A stretch of 64,000 nucleotides of DNA from Hahellaceae bacterium (GTDB lineage: Bacteria > Pseudomonadota > Gammaproteobacteria > Pseudomonadales > Oleiphilaceae). The position numbers were made by a program, and so were the translations under genes. Under the pieces are notes generated by a model, which saw nothing but the letters and a program-made list of their open reading frames with translations, searched no databases and was not told the origin of the DNA. The stretch covers positions 372,001 through 436,000 of the forward strand of contig JACKOD010000001.1 of the NCBI GenBank assembly GCA_024234505.1, in the 5' to 3' direction. Below, one piece after another: positions 53,976 through 63,231 of the stretch. The number at the start of each line of letters is the position of its first letter. Position 1 is the first letter of the stretch.

Positions 53976-56900
53976 ATGAAGCGCAAGCTCGCAGTGGCCA
54001 TCTCACTGATATCAGCCCTTGGGGCAAGCACGGTAAATGCACTGGGCTTGGGTGAAGCGACAGTAAAGTCAACGTTGAATCAACCTCTCAATGCCGAAAT
54101 AGAACTCCTCAATATCAAAGATCTGGGTGCTGACGAAATATTGCCGGGACTTGCTACCCGCGAGGACTTTATTCGATCAGGCATTGAACGCGTCTACTTC
54201 TTGTCCGACTTACGTTTTAACGTAGTGAACGACAGCAAAGGGCGACCCGTAATACAGCTCAGCACCAATAAGCCCGTGCGAGAACCCTACCTGAATTTTC
54301 TTGTCGAAGTGATCTGGCCCAGTGGCCGCTTGCTTCGCGAATATGCGCTATTGATAGATCCTCCTGTATTTGGCGAAGAAAAAGCCATGCCGGTGAATCA
54401 GGCAAAAACCGGCAGCACCACAACCACGAATGCTTCTCCGGCGAGCTCCGGTGTCGCGGTGTCACCTTCAGTGTCTTCTACAGGAGGGGCTACAAAGGTA
54501 ACTAATACGCGTAGCACGGCCAGCGAAGAAGGTACTTATGGTCCGACCACCAATGCCGATACGTTGTGGGCTATCGCGTTGAGAGTACGGCCGGAAAGTA
54601 GTGTTTCACCACAGCAGACGATGCTGGCTATACAGGATCTCAATCCTGACGCATTTTATGATAGCAATATCAATAAACTAAAGGCGGGGCAGGTATTGCG
54701 TACTCCGTCATTGGAGCAAATCAAACAACGATCCAATCGTGAAGCTATCAGCGCAGTTGTTGCGCAGAATAGGGCTTTTGAGACCGGTCAGCTCGCCCCT
54801 CAAACTGTTGATGCCACAGCGCTTTCATCAAATAAAGCCCCATTAGCAAGAACAACAACGGGCGATGAATTGAAACTGGTTGTCCCCAGAACGCAACAGG
54901 AGGCAGCAAAAGCTAAAGCGCATGCGGGTGAAATTGGTGGTGCAGGTGACGAGGCCGTACGAACCGAACTTATTGCGACTCAGGAACGGTTGGATAAATC
55001 GTTATTAGAAAAGGATGAGCTAAGCAGTAAGGTTAAAGATCTTGAAGAGCAGATGCAAACGCTGAAACGTTTGTTATCACTCAAAGACGACCAGCTAGCG
55101 GCTATGCAGGCTCAAATGGGTCAGCTTTCCGAACAGGAAATCAAACCTGTTGATGCACCGGCACAGCAGTCAGTCAGCGCTGTAACCTCTCCTGAAACGG
55201 CTACTGACACCGGTGGTGTAGATCAAGAAGGTCAGGCGGTTACGCCGAAGGATGCCGGCACCCCAGCGGATATGGGCAATGTCAAGCCTGCCTCGGTATC
55301 GGGAGAGAGCGAGGGTACTCAGTCTCCAACTACGGCACAGAGTACGGTACAGAGTAAGCCGATTGCTCCGCCACCCCCGGTCGCGCCCAAACCTCCGGTA
55401 GCTCCCGAAACAAAAAGTTTGCCTGATCAGATTATGTCTGCATTGAGTAACAATCCGCTGTATCAGGGATTGGCTGCCGGTGCAGGCCTGTTACTGGTGC
55501 TGCTGTTGTGGATGATATCGAGAAATAATGCGCGCAAGGAACAGGAGTTTTATGAGTCTATAGGACAGGCTACCGAGCAGGATGAGGTGGCTACTGCAAG
55601 TGTAGTTCCTGAGCAGGAAGAAGATTCAGAAGTTGCGAATAACTATGATGATGAATCAAGTGACCCGTTAACCGAAGCCAATGCCTACATTATGTACGGG
55701 CGTCTGGATCAGGCAGCTTCTATGCTGGAAAGCGCCGTTTCTGCCGAACCGGGTAGAACGGACATTCGTCTGAAGTTGCTGGAGGTTTATTCCCAACAAG
55801 GAAATTCTGCAGCCTTTGACGTGCAGTATCGTGAACTGGAAGCGATGGGCGATGATTATGCCATTGATCAGGCAAATCGCCTTAGAGGTGATTTGGGTGA
55901 TGAGGAAGAGGTTATTTCGCTCGATGATCTCGAAAGCCAGTTGCTTTCGGATAGCTCATCCAAGAAATCTGAGTCTGCATTAGGTCGAGACAGTGTCGTA
56001 AGCTCACTGTCAGAGGCAGAAAGTGATGATATCTCGTCACTTGAATTTGATACTGACCTGGCACTGGATGATATCGAAGATGTGTCGTCGCCAGCGGTGA
56101 AAGAAGACGTGCTTGGTTCGGATCATGATGATCTTGATATTGATTTCGATGTCAGTGAGCTGGATGAGGTTGTTGAGGCAGGCGCTTCGCAAAGCGAGCT
56201 GGCAGATTTGCAGTTTAATCTCGATGAATCTCTATTGGACGAGGAAGCTTCAGCGGTAGTTGCGGATAAAGGTGATAGCGAGTCACTGGATCTGGATCTG
56301 GGCGACATCAGTTTTGCAGGCGATGAAGCGGAATCGGGCAAAGATGAAGAGGACAATGAGTTATCACTAGGGGGCGATGCCCTCGAAGAAGTGGCAACTG
56401 AAGATTCGGACTTTGAAGGTATGGATTTGGCAGCCGAGCTGGCCAGTCTGACCGACGAAGATGCGCTATTGGATGAGACCGCAGAGGCAAGTAGTGACGA
56501 GCTGCTAATGGCTGACGCTGATTTGCAGGGGCAAACGCCAGAGGAGATGCTGGCGAGCATTGACGAAGATCTTGGGCTTGAGTCCTTCATGTCTGAAGGC
56601 GATGAAAGTACCGACCTTGAACTGGATGAATCACTCACGCTTGATTCTTCATCAGAACAGGGCATGGACGAAGCATTGCTCGAAAGCGACATGGAGTTTG
56701 AAGGCGGGTTGTCTGACGAAGAAAAACTTTCGTTGGCCGATATCGAAGGTGATCTTAGCCTCTTGGAGCAAGAGCTTGATGCCGATACAGGCTCGGTAGA
56801 ACTCGTAGCTGATGATGTTGATGCGGTGTCACTGGTTGATGAAACGGATGAGCTTTCATTGGCAGATGAGACGGATGAAATTTCATTGGCGGATGAGGTG

Positions 56901-57146
56901 GATGAAGTTTCATTGGCTGAAAAGGCAGTCGCTTCGAGCGATGATTTTGAAGCAGAGCTGGAAGGTGACGAGGATTTCGATTTCCTTTCCGGAACGGATG
57001 AAGCCGCCACAAAACTGGATCTGGCACGGGCTTATATCGATATGGGCGATGTTGATGGCGCTCGGGATATCCTGGAAGAAGTCTCACTGGAAGGGAGTGA
57101 AACGCAAAAGCAGGAAGCGCTAACGTTGCTTAAATCCATTGTCTGA
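53976..57146 (+). CDS. fimV: FimV-like polar/pilus motility protein
   Basis: Large 1056-residue inner-membrane protein. In Pseudomonas FimV organises type IV pili and cell-pole signalling. A signal peptide (ISLISALGASTVNA) precedes the FimV N-terminal beta domain and a LysM-type peptidoglycan-binding region (TLWAIALRVRPE...). A coiled coil (~340-385) and a Pro-rich stretch lead to a membrane helix at about residues 498-515. The cytoplasmic part starts with a TPR region and is very acidic (residues ~660-1010), ending in the conserved C-terminal TPR (KLDLARAYIDMGDVDGARDILEE). A 27-bp tandem repeat lies in the acidic part. Confidence 0.93.
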   Translation: MKRKLAVAISLISALGASTVNALGLGEATVKSTLNQPLNAEIELLNIKDLGADEILPGLATREDFIRSGIERVYFLSDLRFNVVNDSKGRPVIQLSTNKPVREPYLNFLVEVIWPSGRLLREYALLIDPPVFGEEKAMPVNQAKTGSTTTTNASPASSGVAVSPSVSSTGGATKVTNTRSTASEEGTYGPTTNADTLWAIALRVRPESSVSPQQTMLAIQDLNPDAFYDSNINKLKAGQVLRTPSLEQIKQRSNREAISAVVAQNRAFETGQLAPQTVDATALSSNKAPLARTTTGDELKLVVPRTQQEAAKAKAHAGEIGGAGDEAVRTELIATQERLDKSLLEKDELSSKVKDLEEQMQTLKRLLSLKDDQLAAMQAQMGQLSEQEIKPVDAPAQQSVSAVTSPETATDTGGVDQEGQAVTPKDAGTPADMGNVKPASVSGESEGTQSPTTAQSTVQSKPIAPPPPVAPKPPVAPETKSLPDQIMSALSNNPLYQGLAAGAGLLLVLLLWMISRNNARKEQEFYESIGQATEQDEVATASVVPEQEEDSEVANNYDDESSDPLTEANAYIMYGRLDQAASMLESAVSAEPGRTDIRLKLLEVYSQQGNSAAFDVQYRELEAMGDDYAIDQANRLRGDLGDEEEVISLDDLESQLLSDSSSKKSESALGRDSVVSSLSEAESDDISSLEFDTDLALDDIEDVSSPAVKEDVLGSDHDDLDIDFDVSELDEVVEAGASQSELADLQFNLDESLLDEEASAVVADKGDSESLDLDLGDISFAGDEAESGKDEEDNELSLGGDALEEVATEDSDFEGMDLAAELASLTDEDALLDETAEASSDELLMADADLQGQTPEEMLASIDEDLGLESFMSEGDESTDLELDESLTLDSSSEQGMDEALLESDMEFEGGLSDEEKLSLADIEGDLSLLEQELDADTGSVELVADDVDAVSLVDETDELSLADETDEISLADEVDEVSLAEKAVASSDDFEAELEGDEDFDFLSGTDEAATKLDLARAYIDMGDVDGARDILEEVSLEGSETQKQEALTLLKSIV
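56826..56927 (+). repeat. 27-bp tandem repeat inside fimV
   Basis: About 3.8 copies at 56826, 56853, 56880 and 56907 encode a nine-residue acidic unit of the form (V/L/I)SL(A/V)DE(T/V)DE. The frame is kept, so copy-number change would only lengthen or shorten the acidic linker. Confidence 0.85.
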
Positions 57147-57166
57147 GTTTCGGTAACTTCTGAATT

Positions 57167-57203
57167 AAGAGGAAAACTCTAGAAAGAGTTTTCCTCTTTG
57201 TCT
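57167..57203 (+). terminator. Terminator of fimV
   Basis: A perfect 14-bp stem (aagaggaaaactct with agagttttcctctt), loop agaa, followed by tttgtct. It is 20 bp after the fimV stop. Confidence 0.85.
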
Positions 57204-57252
57204 AAACCAAGTAATCTATGTCACCCCTGTAAGGTTATTTGGTATCACTGAT

Positions 57253-58098
57253 TTGTCTTCGTTGTATCCTGATTTTTCATCACCTGAACTGGTTGGAAGT
57301 GGCCGGGTTGTCCTGATTCTGGAGTATGATGGCTCTTGTTATCATGGCTGGCAGGCGCAGAAAACCGGTGTGATTGGTGTTCAGCAGCGTTTGCAAGAGG
57401 CCTTGGCCTGTGTGGCGGGTCATAGTGTTGAAGTGGTATGTGCGGGTCGCACCGATGCGGGTGTGCATGGCAGCTATCAAGTAGTGCACTTTGATACCGA
57501 AGTACTTCGTACCACCAAATCCTGGGTGATGGGGGCAAATGCAAATTTGCCTGACGATATCAGTGTTCTTTGGGTCTCAAATATCTCAGCCGACTTTCAT
57601 GCCCGGTTTACGGCGGTGGCACGACGTTATCGTTATGTGATTTACAATCATCCCGTGCGCCCGGCAGGTATGCGAAAGTCGGTGACGTGGAATTATCGGC
57701 CCTTAGACGCCGATAAAATGCATAGCGCCGCTCAGTGTCTCATCGGTGAGCATGATTTCACTTCCTATCGTGCCGTGGGATGTCAATCCAAAACGCCGTT
57801 TCGATGCGTAGAACATTTGCGTGTAAAGCGGTTGGGAAATCTGGTTGTAATAGATATTCAGGCAAACGCGTTTTTACATCACATGGTTAGAAATATTGCA
57901 GGTGTATTAATGACCGTTGGTGCAGGTAAGGCGCCGGAAAGTTGGGTGCAGCAGGTTTTGCAGGCTAAAGATCGCACTCAAGGGGGCGTCACCGCTCATC
58001 CGTATGGTCTGTACCTCGTCGACGTGATTTATCCCTCGATCTATCAGATACCCAAGTGGTCAACGGGACCTGCATTTATCGATGCATTTAATCTCTAA
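57253..58098 (+). CDS. truA: tRNA pseudouridine(38-40) synthase TruA
   Basis: Modifies U38-U40 in the tRNA anticodon stem. It is 281 residues. The catalytic Asp is in the GRTDAGVHG motif, with the TruA blocks EYDGSCYHGWQAQ and FLHHMVRNIAGVL. No ATG or GTG fits the N-terminus; TTG 57253 (or TTG 57262) is the likely start, without a good ribosome site, so the exact start is uncertain. The family and position after fimV match Pseudomonas. Confidence 0.92.
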   Translation: MSSLYPDFSSPELVGSGRVVLILEYDGSCYHGWQAQKTGVIGVQQRLQEALACVAGHSVEVVCAGRTDAGVHGSYQVVHFDTEVLRTTKSWVMGANANLPDDISVLWVSNISADFHARFTAVARRYRYVIYNHPVRPAGMRKSVTWNYRPLDADKMHSAAQCLIGEHDFTSYRAVGCQSKTPFRCVEHLRVKRLGNLVVIDIQANAFLHHMVRNIAGVLMTVGAGKAPESWVQQVLQAKDRTQGGVTAHPYGLYLVDVIYPSIYQIPKWSTGPAFIDAFNL

Positions 58099-58146
58099 AA
58101 TAATACGCTAAAAATTCTTTTTGTTTTTAACAAGGCCTATAGATCA

Positions 58147-58767
58147 ATGTTCAGGACCCGTGTAAAAATTTGCGGTATTACGAATGTAGAAGACGCGTTG
58201 ATGGCTATAGATGCCGGTGCGGATGCGTTAGGATTGGTTTTTTACCCACCCAGTCCTCGATACGTTGATTTAGATACAGCGGCGGCCATCCGAAGGGCTG
58301 TTCAGCCATTTGTCACGCTGGTGGGGTTGTTTGTAAACGCGCCAGCGGACGATATTCGTGCGGCTATTGACTGTGCGCAACTGGATTTACTTCAATTTCA
58401 CGGTGATGAGAGCGAATCTGCTTGCACCTGCTTCGGAAGACCCTATATTAAAGCGCTTCGAGTTCGGGAGGGTGAGACTCTTGAGCCACTTATCGCTTCG
58501 TATTCTTCTGCACAAGGTATCTTGCTTGATACTTATGTGGAAAATGTTCCGGGTGGTACGGGGCGTCAATTTGACTGGCGTCTGTTCCCCCAAAAATCTT
58601 CAAAGCCCCTGATACTTGCAGGGGGGCTGGATGCTCAAAATGTTTCTGAAGCGATACGTTCAACTCATCCGTATGCAGTTGATGTGAGCGGAGGTGTGGA
58701 GGCATCCAAAGGTCGAAAAGATGAGTTTAAACTAAGACAATTTATTCGAGAGGTGGCCGGTGAGTAA
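58147..58767 (+). CDS. trpF: Phosphoribosylanthranilate isomerase TrpF
   Basis: Isomerises phosphoribosylanthranilate in tryptophan synthesis. It is 206 residues of a TIM barrel, with VKICGITNVEDA (catalytic Cys) at the start, LDLLQFHGDES, and LILAGGLDAQNV plus VDVSGGVEASKGRKD. It overlaps trpB by 8 bases. Confidence 0.96.
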   Translation: MFRTRVKICGITNVEDALMAIDAGADALGLVFYPPSPRYVDLDTAAAIRRAVQPFVTLVGLFVNAPADDIRAAIDCAQLDLLQFHGDESESACTCFGRPYIKALRVREGETLEPLIASYSSAQGILLDTYVENVPGGTGRQFDWRLFPQKSSKPLILAGGLDAQNVSEAIRSTHPYAVDVSGGVEASKGRKDEFKLRQFIREVAGE

Positions 58768-59980
58768 TATTTTTACCCCAGAGCAGCTTAAAAATTTTCC
58801 GGATGCCAAGGGGCATTTTGGTGCTTACGGTGGACAGTTTGTTTCAGAAACACTCATGGGTTCTCTGGAGGCGTTGGAAGAACAATATAATCGTCTAAAA
58901 AATGATCCGGATTTTCAGAGAGAGTTTGATCAGGATTTGGCTGATTACGTAGGGCGTCCTTCTCCGCTATATTTTGCTGAGCGTTTAAGCAAGGAAGTCG
59001 GTGGCGCGAAAATCTATCTTAAGCGAGAAGATTTGAACCATACAGGGGCTCATAAGGTCAATAACACCATCGGGCAGGCATTGCTGGCAAAGTATTCAGG
59101 TAAAACCCGGATTATTGCGGAAACGGGCGCAGGTCAGCACGGTGTGGCAACGGCGACGGTTGCTGCGAGGCTTGGGCTCAAATGCAAGGTGTTTATGGGC
59201 TCGGAAGACGTTAAGCGTCAGTCCCTCAATGTCTACCGGATGAAGTTGTTGGGTGCCGAAGTCTGTGCGGTCGAAAGCGGTACCAAAACTTTGAAAGATG
59301 CCATGAATGAGGCCATGCGTGACTGGGTGACCAATGTGGATGACACTTTCTACATTATTGGTACGGTCGCGGGGCCACACCCTTACCCCATGCTGGTGCG
59401 CGATTTTCAGGCGATTATCGGGCGGGAAGCGAGACGGCAAATTTTGGAGAAAGAAGGGCGCTTGCCTGATGCCCTGGTGGCCTGCGTAGGTGGCGGCTCG
59501 AATGCCATCGGTTTGTTTTACTCGTTCCTTTGTGATGAAAAGGTGGCGATATACGGCGTTGAAGCAGGCGGTCACGGCGTGGATACGGGTGAGCATGCTG
59601 CCCCCTTGTGTGCGGGGCGTCCTGGTGTATTACATGGAAATCGAACCTATCTGATGTCAGATGAAAACGGGCAAATTAGTGCAACACATTCGGTTTCCGC
59701 CGGTTTGGACTATCCCGGTGTGGGCCCTGAGCACTCCTGGTTGAAAGATACGGGGCGGGCGAATTATGTGTCAGTCACCGATGATGAGGCGCTGGATGCG
59801 TTTCGTAAATTAACCCGGGTAGAAGGCATTATGCCTGCACTGGAGTCCAGTCACGCCATCGCTTACGGGATGAAGCTTGCAGCCTCTATGGATAAAGATA
59901 AGGTCATCATCATTAACCTTTCGGGTCGTGGTGATAAGGATATACATACCATTGCAGGTATTGACGGCATTAGCATTTAA
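58760..59980 (+). CDS. trpB: Tryptophan synthase beta chain TrpB
   Basis: PLP enzyme joining indole and serine. It is 406 residues, with a GTG start overlapping trpF. The PLP lysine is in HTGAHKVNNTIGQA; the phosphate-binding GGGSNAIG and the AETGAGQHGVATA loop are present. Length and motifs are of the standard TrpB1 type. Confidence 0.97.
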   Translation: MSNIFTPEQLKNFPDAKGHFGAYGGQFVSETLMGSLEALEEQYNRLKNDPDFQREFDQDLADYVGRPSPLYFAERLSKEVGGAKIYLKREDLNHTGAHKVNNTIGQALLAKYSGKTRIIAETGAGQHGVATATVAARLGLKCKVFMGSEDVKRQSLNVYRMKLLGAEVCAVESGTKTLKDAMNEAMRDWVTNVDDTFYIIGTVAGPHPYPMLVRDFQAIIGREARRQILEKEGRLPDALVACVGGGSNAIGLFYSFLCDEKVAIYGVEAGGHGVDTGEHAAPLCAGRPGVLHGNRTYLMSDENGQISATHSVSAGLDYPGVGPEHSWLKDTGRANYVSVTDDEALDAFRKLTRVEGIMPALESSHAIAYGMKLAASMDKDKVIIINLSGRGDKDIHTIAGIDGISI

Positions 59981-59991
59981 GGATTAGTGAC

Positions 59992-60813
59992 ATGAGCAGA
60001 ATAAAATCAGTGCTTGCTGCGCTAAAGGCGAATAATCGTAAAGCACTCATTCCTTATATTACTGCGGGCGATCCGCATCCTGACTATACGCTGGGCTTTA
60101 TGCATTCACTGGTGAATGCCGGTGCGGATATCATTGAGTTAGGTGTGCCTTTTTCTGATCCGATGGCAGACGGCCCCGTTATTCAGTTGGCGTGCGAACG
60201 GGCGCTAATTCACAATGTTTCTTTGAAGGATGTTCTCGAAATGGTGCGCGTCTTTCGGGAAACCAATACAGTAACGCCTGTCGTTTTGATGGGTTACCTT
60301 AACCCCATTGAAATGATGGGTTATAGCAAGTTTGTATCTGCAGCAGCCTCTGTTGGTGTAGATGGTATTCTTGTGGTTGATTTGCCACCAGAAGAATCGG
60401 AAGATTTTGCCGGTCTGCTGCGTGAAAATGAAATGGATTCAATCTACCTGATCGCGCCAACCAGCTCGGATGAGCGGATAAAGTCGATATGTGAGCATAG
60501 TTCGGGCTATGTTTATTATGTTTCGGTGAAGGGGGTCACGGGCTCAGGTGCGCTGGATCATTTGGAAGTGCAAGCAAAAGTGAATCACATTCGCGAGCAG
60601 AGTCAGGTGCCCGTGGGTGTCGGTTTCGGAATAAAGGATGCCCGCTCCGCTGCCGAGATTGCAAAGTTTGCTGATGGTGTGATTGTCGGTAGTGTGCTGG
60701 TTAACGCAATTGCAGATAATCAGCGTGATTCAGCGGCTGCTCAATCTCGACTGGAAGAAATTATCGCGTCAATGCGACAGGCTATGGATGAAGTGACATC
60801 CCCACAGGTGTAG
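59992..60813 (+). CDS. trpA: Tryptophan synthase alpha chain TrpA
   Basis: Cleaves indole-glycerol phosphate and passes indole to TrpB. It is 273 residues. The catalytic Glu is in IELGVPFSDPMADGP, the catalytic Asp in VDGILVVDLPPEE, and the phosphate loop in VGFGIKDARSAAEI. It lies 11 bp after trpB. The TAG stop (60811-60813) falls within the start of a repeat element, so the native C-terminus may have been altered. Confidence 0.96.
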   Translation: MSRIKSVLAALKANNRKALIPYITAGDPHPDYTLGFMHSLVNAGADIIELGVPFSDPMADGPVIQLACERALIHNVSLKDVLEMVRVFRETNTVTPVVLMGYLNPIEMMGYSKFVSAAASVGVDGILVVDLPPEESEDFAGLLRENEMDSIYLIAPTSSDERIKSICEHSSGYVYYVSVKGVTGSGALDHLEVQAKVNHIREQSQVPVGVGFGIKDARSAAEIAKFADGVIVGSVLVNAIADNQRDSAAAQSRLEEIIASMRQAMDEVTSPQV

Positions 60814-60905
60814 GCGGCCCGTCCTCGGGGCGCTTTCAGCAACCGTGGCTCGGCCATAGGGGCGAGGAAGTCTCTCTTACAGTTTGACTGTGGTAGGTAT
60901 CAACA
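60809..60905. repeat. Second, shorter member of the 31225-31404 inverted-repeat family
   Basis: tgtaggcgg..cccgtcc.cggggcgct here matches the inner left arm of the element at 31283 onward, and the right side (gcgagga...ttacagt...ggtatcaaca) matches its right end with more divergence. The outer left end is missing, because trpA abuts. The trpA stop codon lies in the shared tgtagg. Together with the accD-proximal repeat this fills the 200-bp trpA-accD gap. Confidence 0.55.
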
Positions 60906-60955
60906 GCCCGCGCACAATCCGGGTTGTAGAATACCTTCGGTTGGACAGCAAAAAT

Positions 60956-60993
60956 GCAGGATTCTCTGATAATGGCAGGATTTTCTGATAATG
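60956..60993. repeat. 19-bp tandem duplication upstream of accD
   Basis: Units 60956-60974 and 60975-60993 (gcaggatt.tctgataatg) differ at one base. A partial third unit (gtagataagg) runs into the accD ribosome site aaggag. The ATG is 21 bp past the second unit. Confidence 0.85.
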
Positions 60994-61013
60994 GTAGATA
61001 AGGAGCGCAAGGC

Positions 61014-61913
61014 ATGAGTAGTTGGCTGGACAAGATTATGCCCAGTATGATCCGTTCGGATTCGGCTCAGAAAAGTGTAGTTCCCGAAGGGTTGTGGAAA
61101 AAATGCCCGCGCTGCGATGCTGTGCTTTATCGGCCAGAGCTGGAAAAGAATTTGGATGTCTGTCCGAAGTGCCAATACCATCACCGAATTGGTGCTCGTC
61201 GTCGCATCGATCTGTTTCTCGATCCGGATGATCGTCTGGAAATTTCTGCCGAACTGGAACCTGTTGATCGATTGAAATTCAAGGATAGCAAGCGCTACCG
61301 GGATAGATTGGTCAGTAATCAGAAAGCAACCGGCGAAAAAGATGCCCTGGTCGTTTTTAGTGGTAAGGTTCAGAGTGTTCCTGTGGTCGTGACGGCGTTT
61401 GAATTTAACTTTCTTGGCGGCTCGATGGGGGCAGTTGTTGGGGAGAAGTTTGTTCGGGCGGCAAATGTTTCCATAAAGGAAAATGTGCCTTTGGTTTGCT
61501 TTAGTGCCAGCGGTGGGGCGAGGATGCAGGAGGCGTTGGCCTCCCTGATGCAAATGGCCAAGACGGCGGCTGCATTGGAACGAATGAAACAAAAGGGCAT
61601 TCCTTTTATTTCTGTGCTCACTGACCCGGTTTTTGGTGGCGTGTCCGCAAGTCTGGCGATGTTGGGGGATTTAAATGTTGCCGAGCCTGGCGCGTTGATT
61701 GGATTCGCGGGTCCCAGGGTGATTGAGCAGACGGTGAGAGAGAAGCTGCCGGACGGATTTCAGCGTAGCGAATTTTTACTCGAGCATGGGGTGGTCGATA
61801 TGATTGTTCATCGCTCAGAGCTGCGCCCGCGAATAGCGTCGATATTGGCAAAACTCTGTGGCCTGCCACAACCCGCTGCCGATTCGCCAACTGCAATTTT
61901 GCCAGAGGCTTGA
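61014..61913 (+). CDS. accD: Acetyl-CoA carboxylase carboxyltransferase beta subunit AccD
   Basis: Transfers CO2 from carboxybiotin to acetyl-CoA in the first step of fatty-acid synthesis, with AccA. It is 299 residues. The zinc ribbon is CPRCDAVLY...CPKCQYHHRIG (residues ~27-50), followed by the crotonase-like core (FSASGGARMQEALASLMQMAKT, LIGFAGPRVIEQT). It is followed directly by folC. Confidence 0.97.
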   Translation: MSSWLDKIMPSMIRSDSAQKSVVPEGLWKKCPRCDAVLYRPELEKNLDVCPKCQYHHRIGARRRIDLFLDPDDRLEISAELEPVDRLKFKDSKRYRDRLVSNQKATGEKDALVVFSGKVQSVPVVVTAFEFNFLGGSMGAVVGEKFVRAANVSIKENVPLVCFSASGGARMQEALASLMQMAKTAAALERMKQKGIPFISVLTDPVFGGVSASLAMLGDLNVAEPGALIGFAGPRVIEQTVREKLPDGFQRSEFLLEHGVVDMIVHRSELRPRIASILAKLCGLPQPAADSPTAILPEA

Positions 61914-61914
61914 T

Positions 61915-63207
61915 GTGGAACTGAAATCTGAATGTTTGAATAGTTTGCAGGACTGGCTTGCCTTTATTCAGTGTTCCCACCCGAGCAATATAGAACTTGG
62001 ATTAGACCGGGTACTTGCAGTTTGGGCGAAAATGAAAGCACGAAAACCCGGAAGAATTGTCATTACCGTGGGTGGAACTAATGGAAAAGGATCCACCATT
62101 GCTGCCATTGAGGCAATGTTGCTATCCAGGGGGGCCAAGGTAGGTGTTTATACCTCGCCTCACATTCATCTGTACAACGAGCGCGTTCGTATCAATGGAT
62201 CCTTGCTGGAAGATGAACAACTTATCGAAGGTTTTAGGGTGGTTGAGCGTGCTCGAGGCTCTATCCCCTTAACGTATTTTGAGTTTGGCACACTGGCGGC
62301 GCTCTATAATTTTACTCAGCTACCTCTTGATGTCGTGTTACTCGAAGTTGGTTTAGGGGGGCGGATGGATGCGGTGAACATCATTGATCCGGATTTATCG
62401 ATTGTAACCAGTGTCGATCTCGATCATATGGATTGGCTGGGTGACAACCGGGAAGACATCGGATACGAAAAAGCGGGCATATTTCGTGCCGGCCGCCACG
62501 CCTTATATGGCGAGTCAAATCCTCCGCTTAGTGTTTTGCAATTTGCCAATGCACAGAAGGTACTTCTTAAAGTCTTTGGGAAGGATTTTGGCGATCTTTC
62601 GGAAGGGGTGTCGGATTCGAGCAAGGGGTTGACGCCCGTTGTGATACAAACCCGTTCCGGACCAGTAACGATTAACTTGCCGGAATCACTGTTGCCCCGA
62701 AATAATTTAATTGTTGCAATTCAGGCCCTGGCAACATTGGGACTCGATTTTTCTCAGGACGAGATAAATCGAGTGCTGGGTTCATTAAGTGTTCCCGGGC
62801 GGATGGAATTATTGCGTGAAAGCCCCCCACTAATGGTGGATGTGGGACATAACCCCCATGCGGCCCGGTTTATACGGTCGAGACTGGCAGCACTGGGCAA
62901 GGGGCGAAAAATTATCGCGGTCTATTCATCTTTAATGGATAAGGATTCCGCAGGCGTATTTAATGAATTGAACGAGGTCATTCATGAATGGCATCTCGTG
63001 CCACTAAATTGTGATCGGGCAAAACCTATGGCGCAGTTGACTCATGAACTTGCGTCGACAGGTTCGTCTTTCATTACGCATCCTTCCTTAAATCATGCGC
63101 TGGATTTGTTAACAGCACATGCTAACGATAGTGTGTTTATTCTGGTTTTTGGCTCGTTTTATATTGTTGAGGGCGCCAGAGACTGGATGAAAGCTCACTC
63201 CAACTAA
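61915..63207 (+). CDS. folC: Folylpolyglutamate/dihydrofolate synthase FolC
   Basis: Adds glycine-like glutamate units: joins glutamate to dihydropteroate and extends folate polyglutamates. The product is 430 residues from GTG 61915, one base after the accD stop, with agaggc as ribosome site inside accD; an upstream GTG at 61858 would overlap accD. The P-loop is TVGGTNGKGSTIAAIEAM (residues ~51-68), followed by the Mur-ligase-like DVVLLEVGLGGRMDAVN and VDVGHNPHAAR. Conserved neighbour of accD. Confidence 0.94.
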   Translation: MELKSECLNSLQDWLAFIQCSHPSNIELGLDRVLAVWAKMKARKPGRIVITVGGTNGKGSTIAAIEAMLLSRGAKVGVYTSPHIHLYNERVRINGSLLEDEQLIEGFRVVERARGSIPLTYFEFGTLAALYNFTQLPLDVVLLEVGLGGRMDAVNIIDPDLSIVTSVDLDHMDWLGDNREDIGYEKAGIFRAGRHALYGESNPPLSVLQFANAQKVLLKVFGKDFGDLSEGVSDSSKGLTPVVIQTRSGPVTINLPESLLPRNNLIVAIQALATLGLDFSQDEINRVLGSLSVPGRMELLRESPPLMVDVGHNPHAARFIRSRLAALGKGRKIIAVYSSLMDKDSAGVFNELNEVIHEWHLVPLNCDRAKPMAQLTHELASTGSSFITHPSLNHALDLLTAHANDSVFILVFGSFYIVEGARDWMKAHSN

Positions 63208-63231
63208 TTGGTTTTCGTCTGGCTATTTTTT

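Noticed and set aside
56123..57010. A 295-codon minus-strand Ser-rich frame antisense to fimV
   Set aside because: It is the complement of the acidic GAT/GAA/GAG-rich linker, which reads as serine-rich on the other strand.
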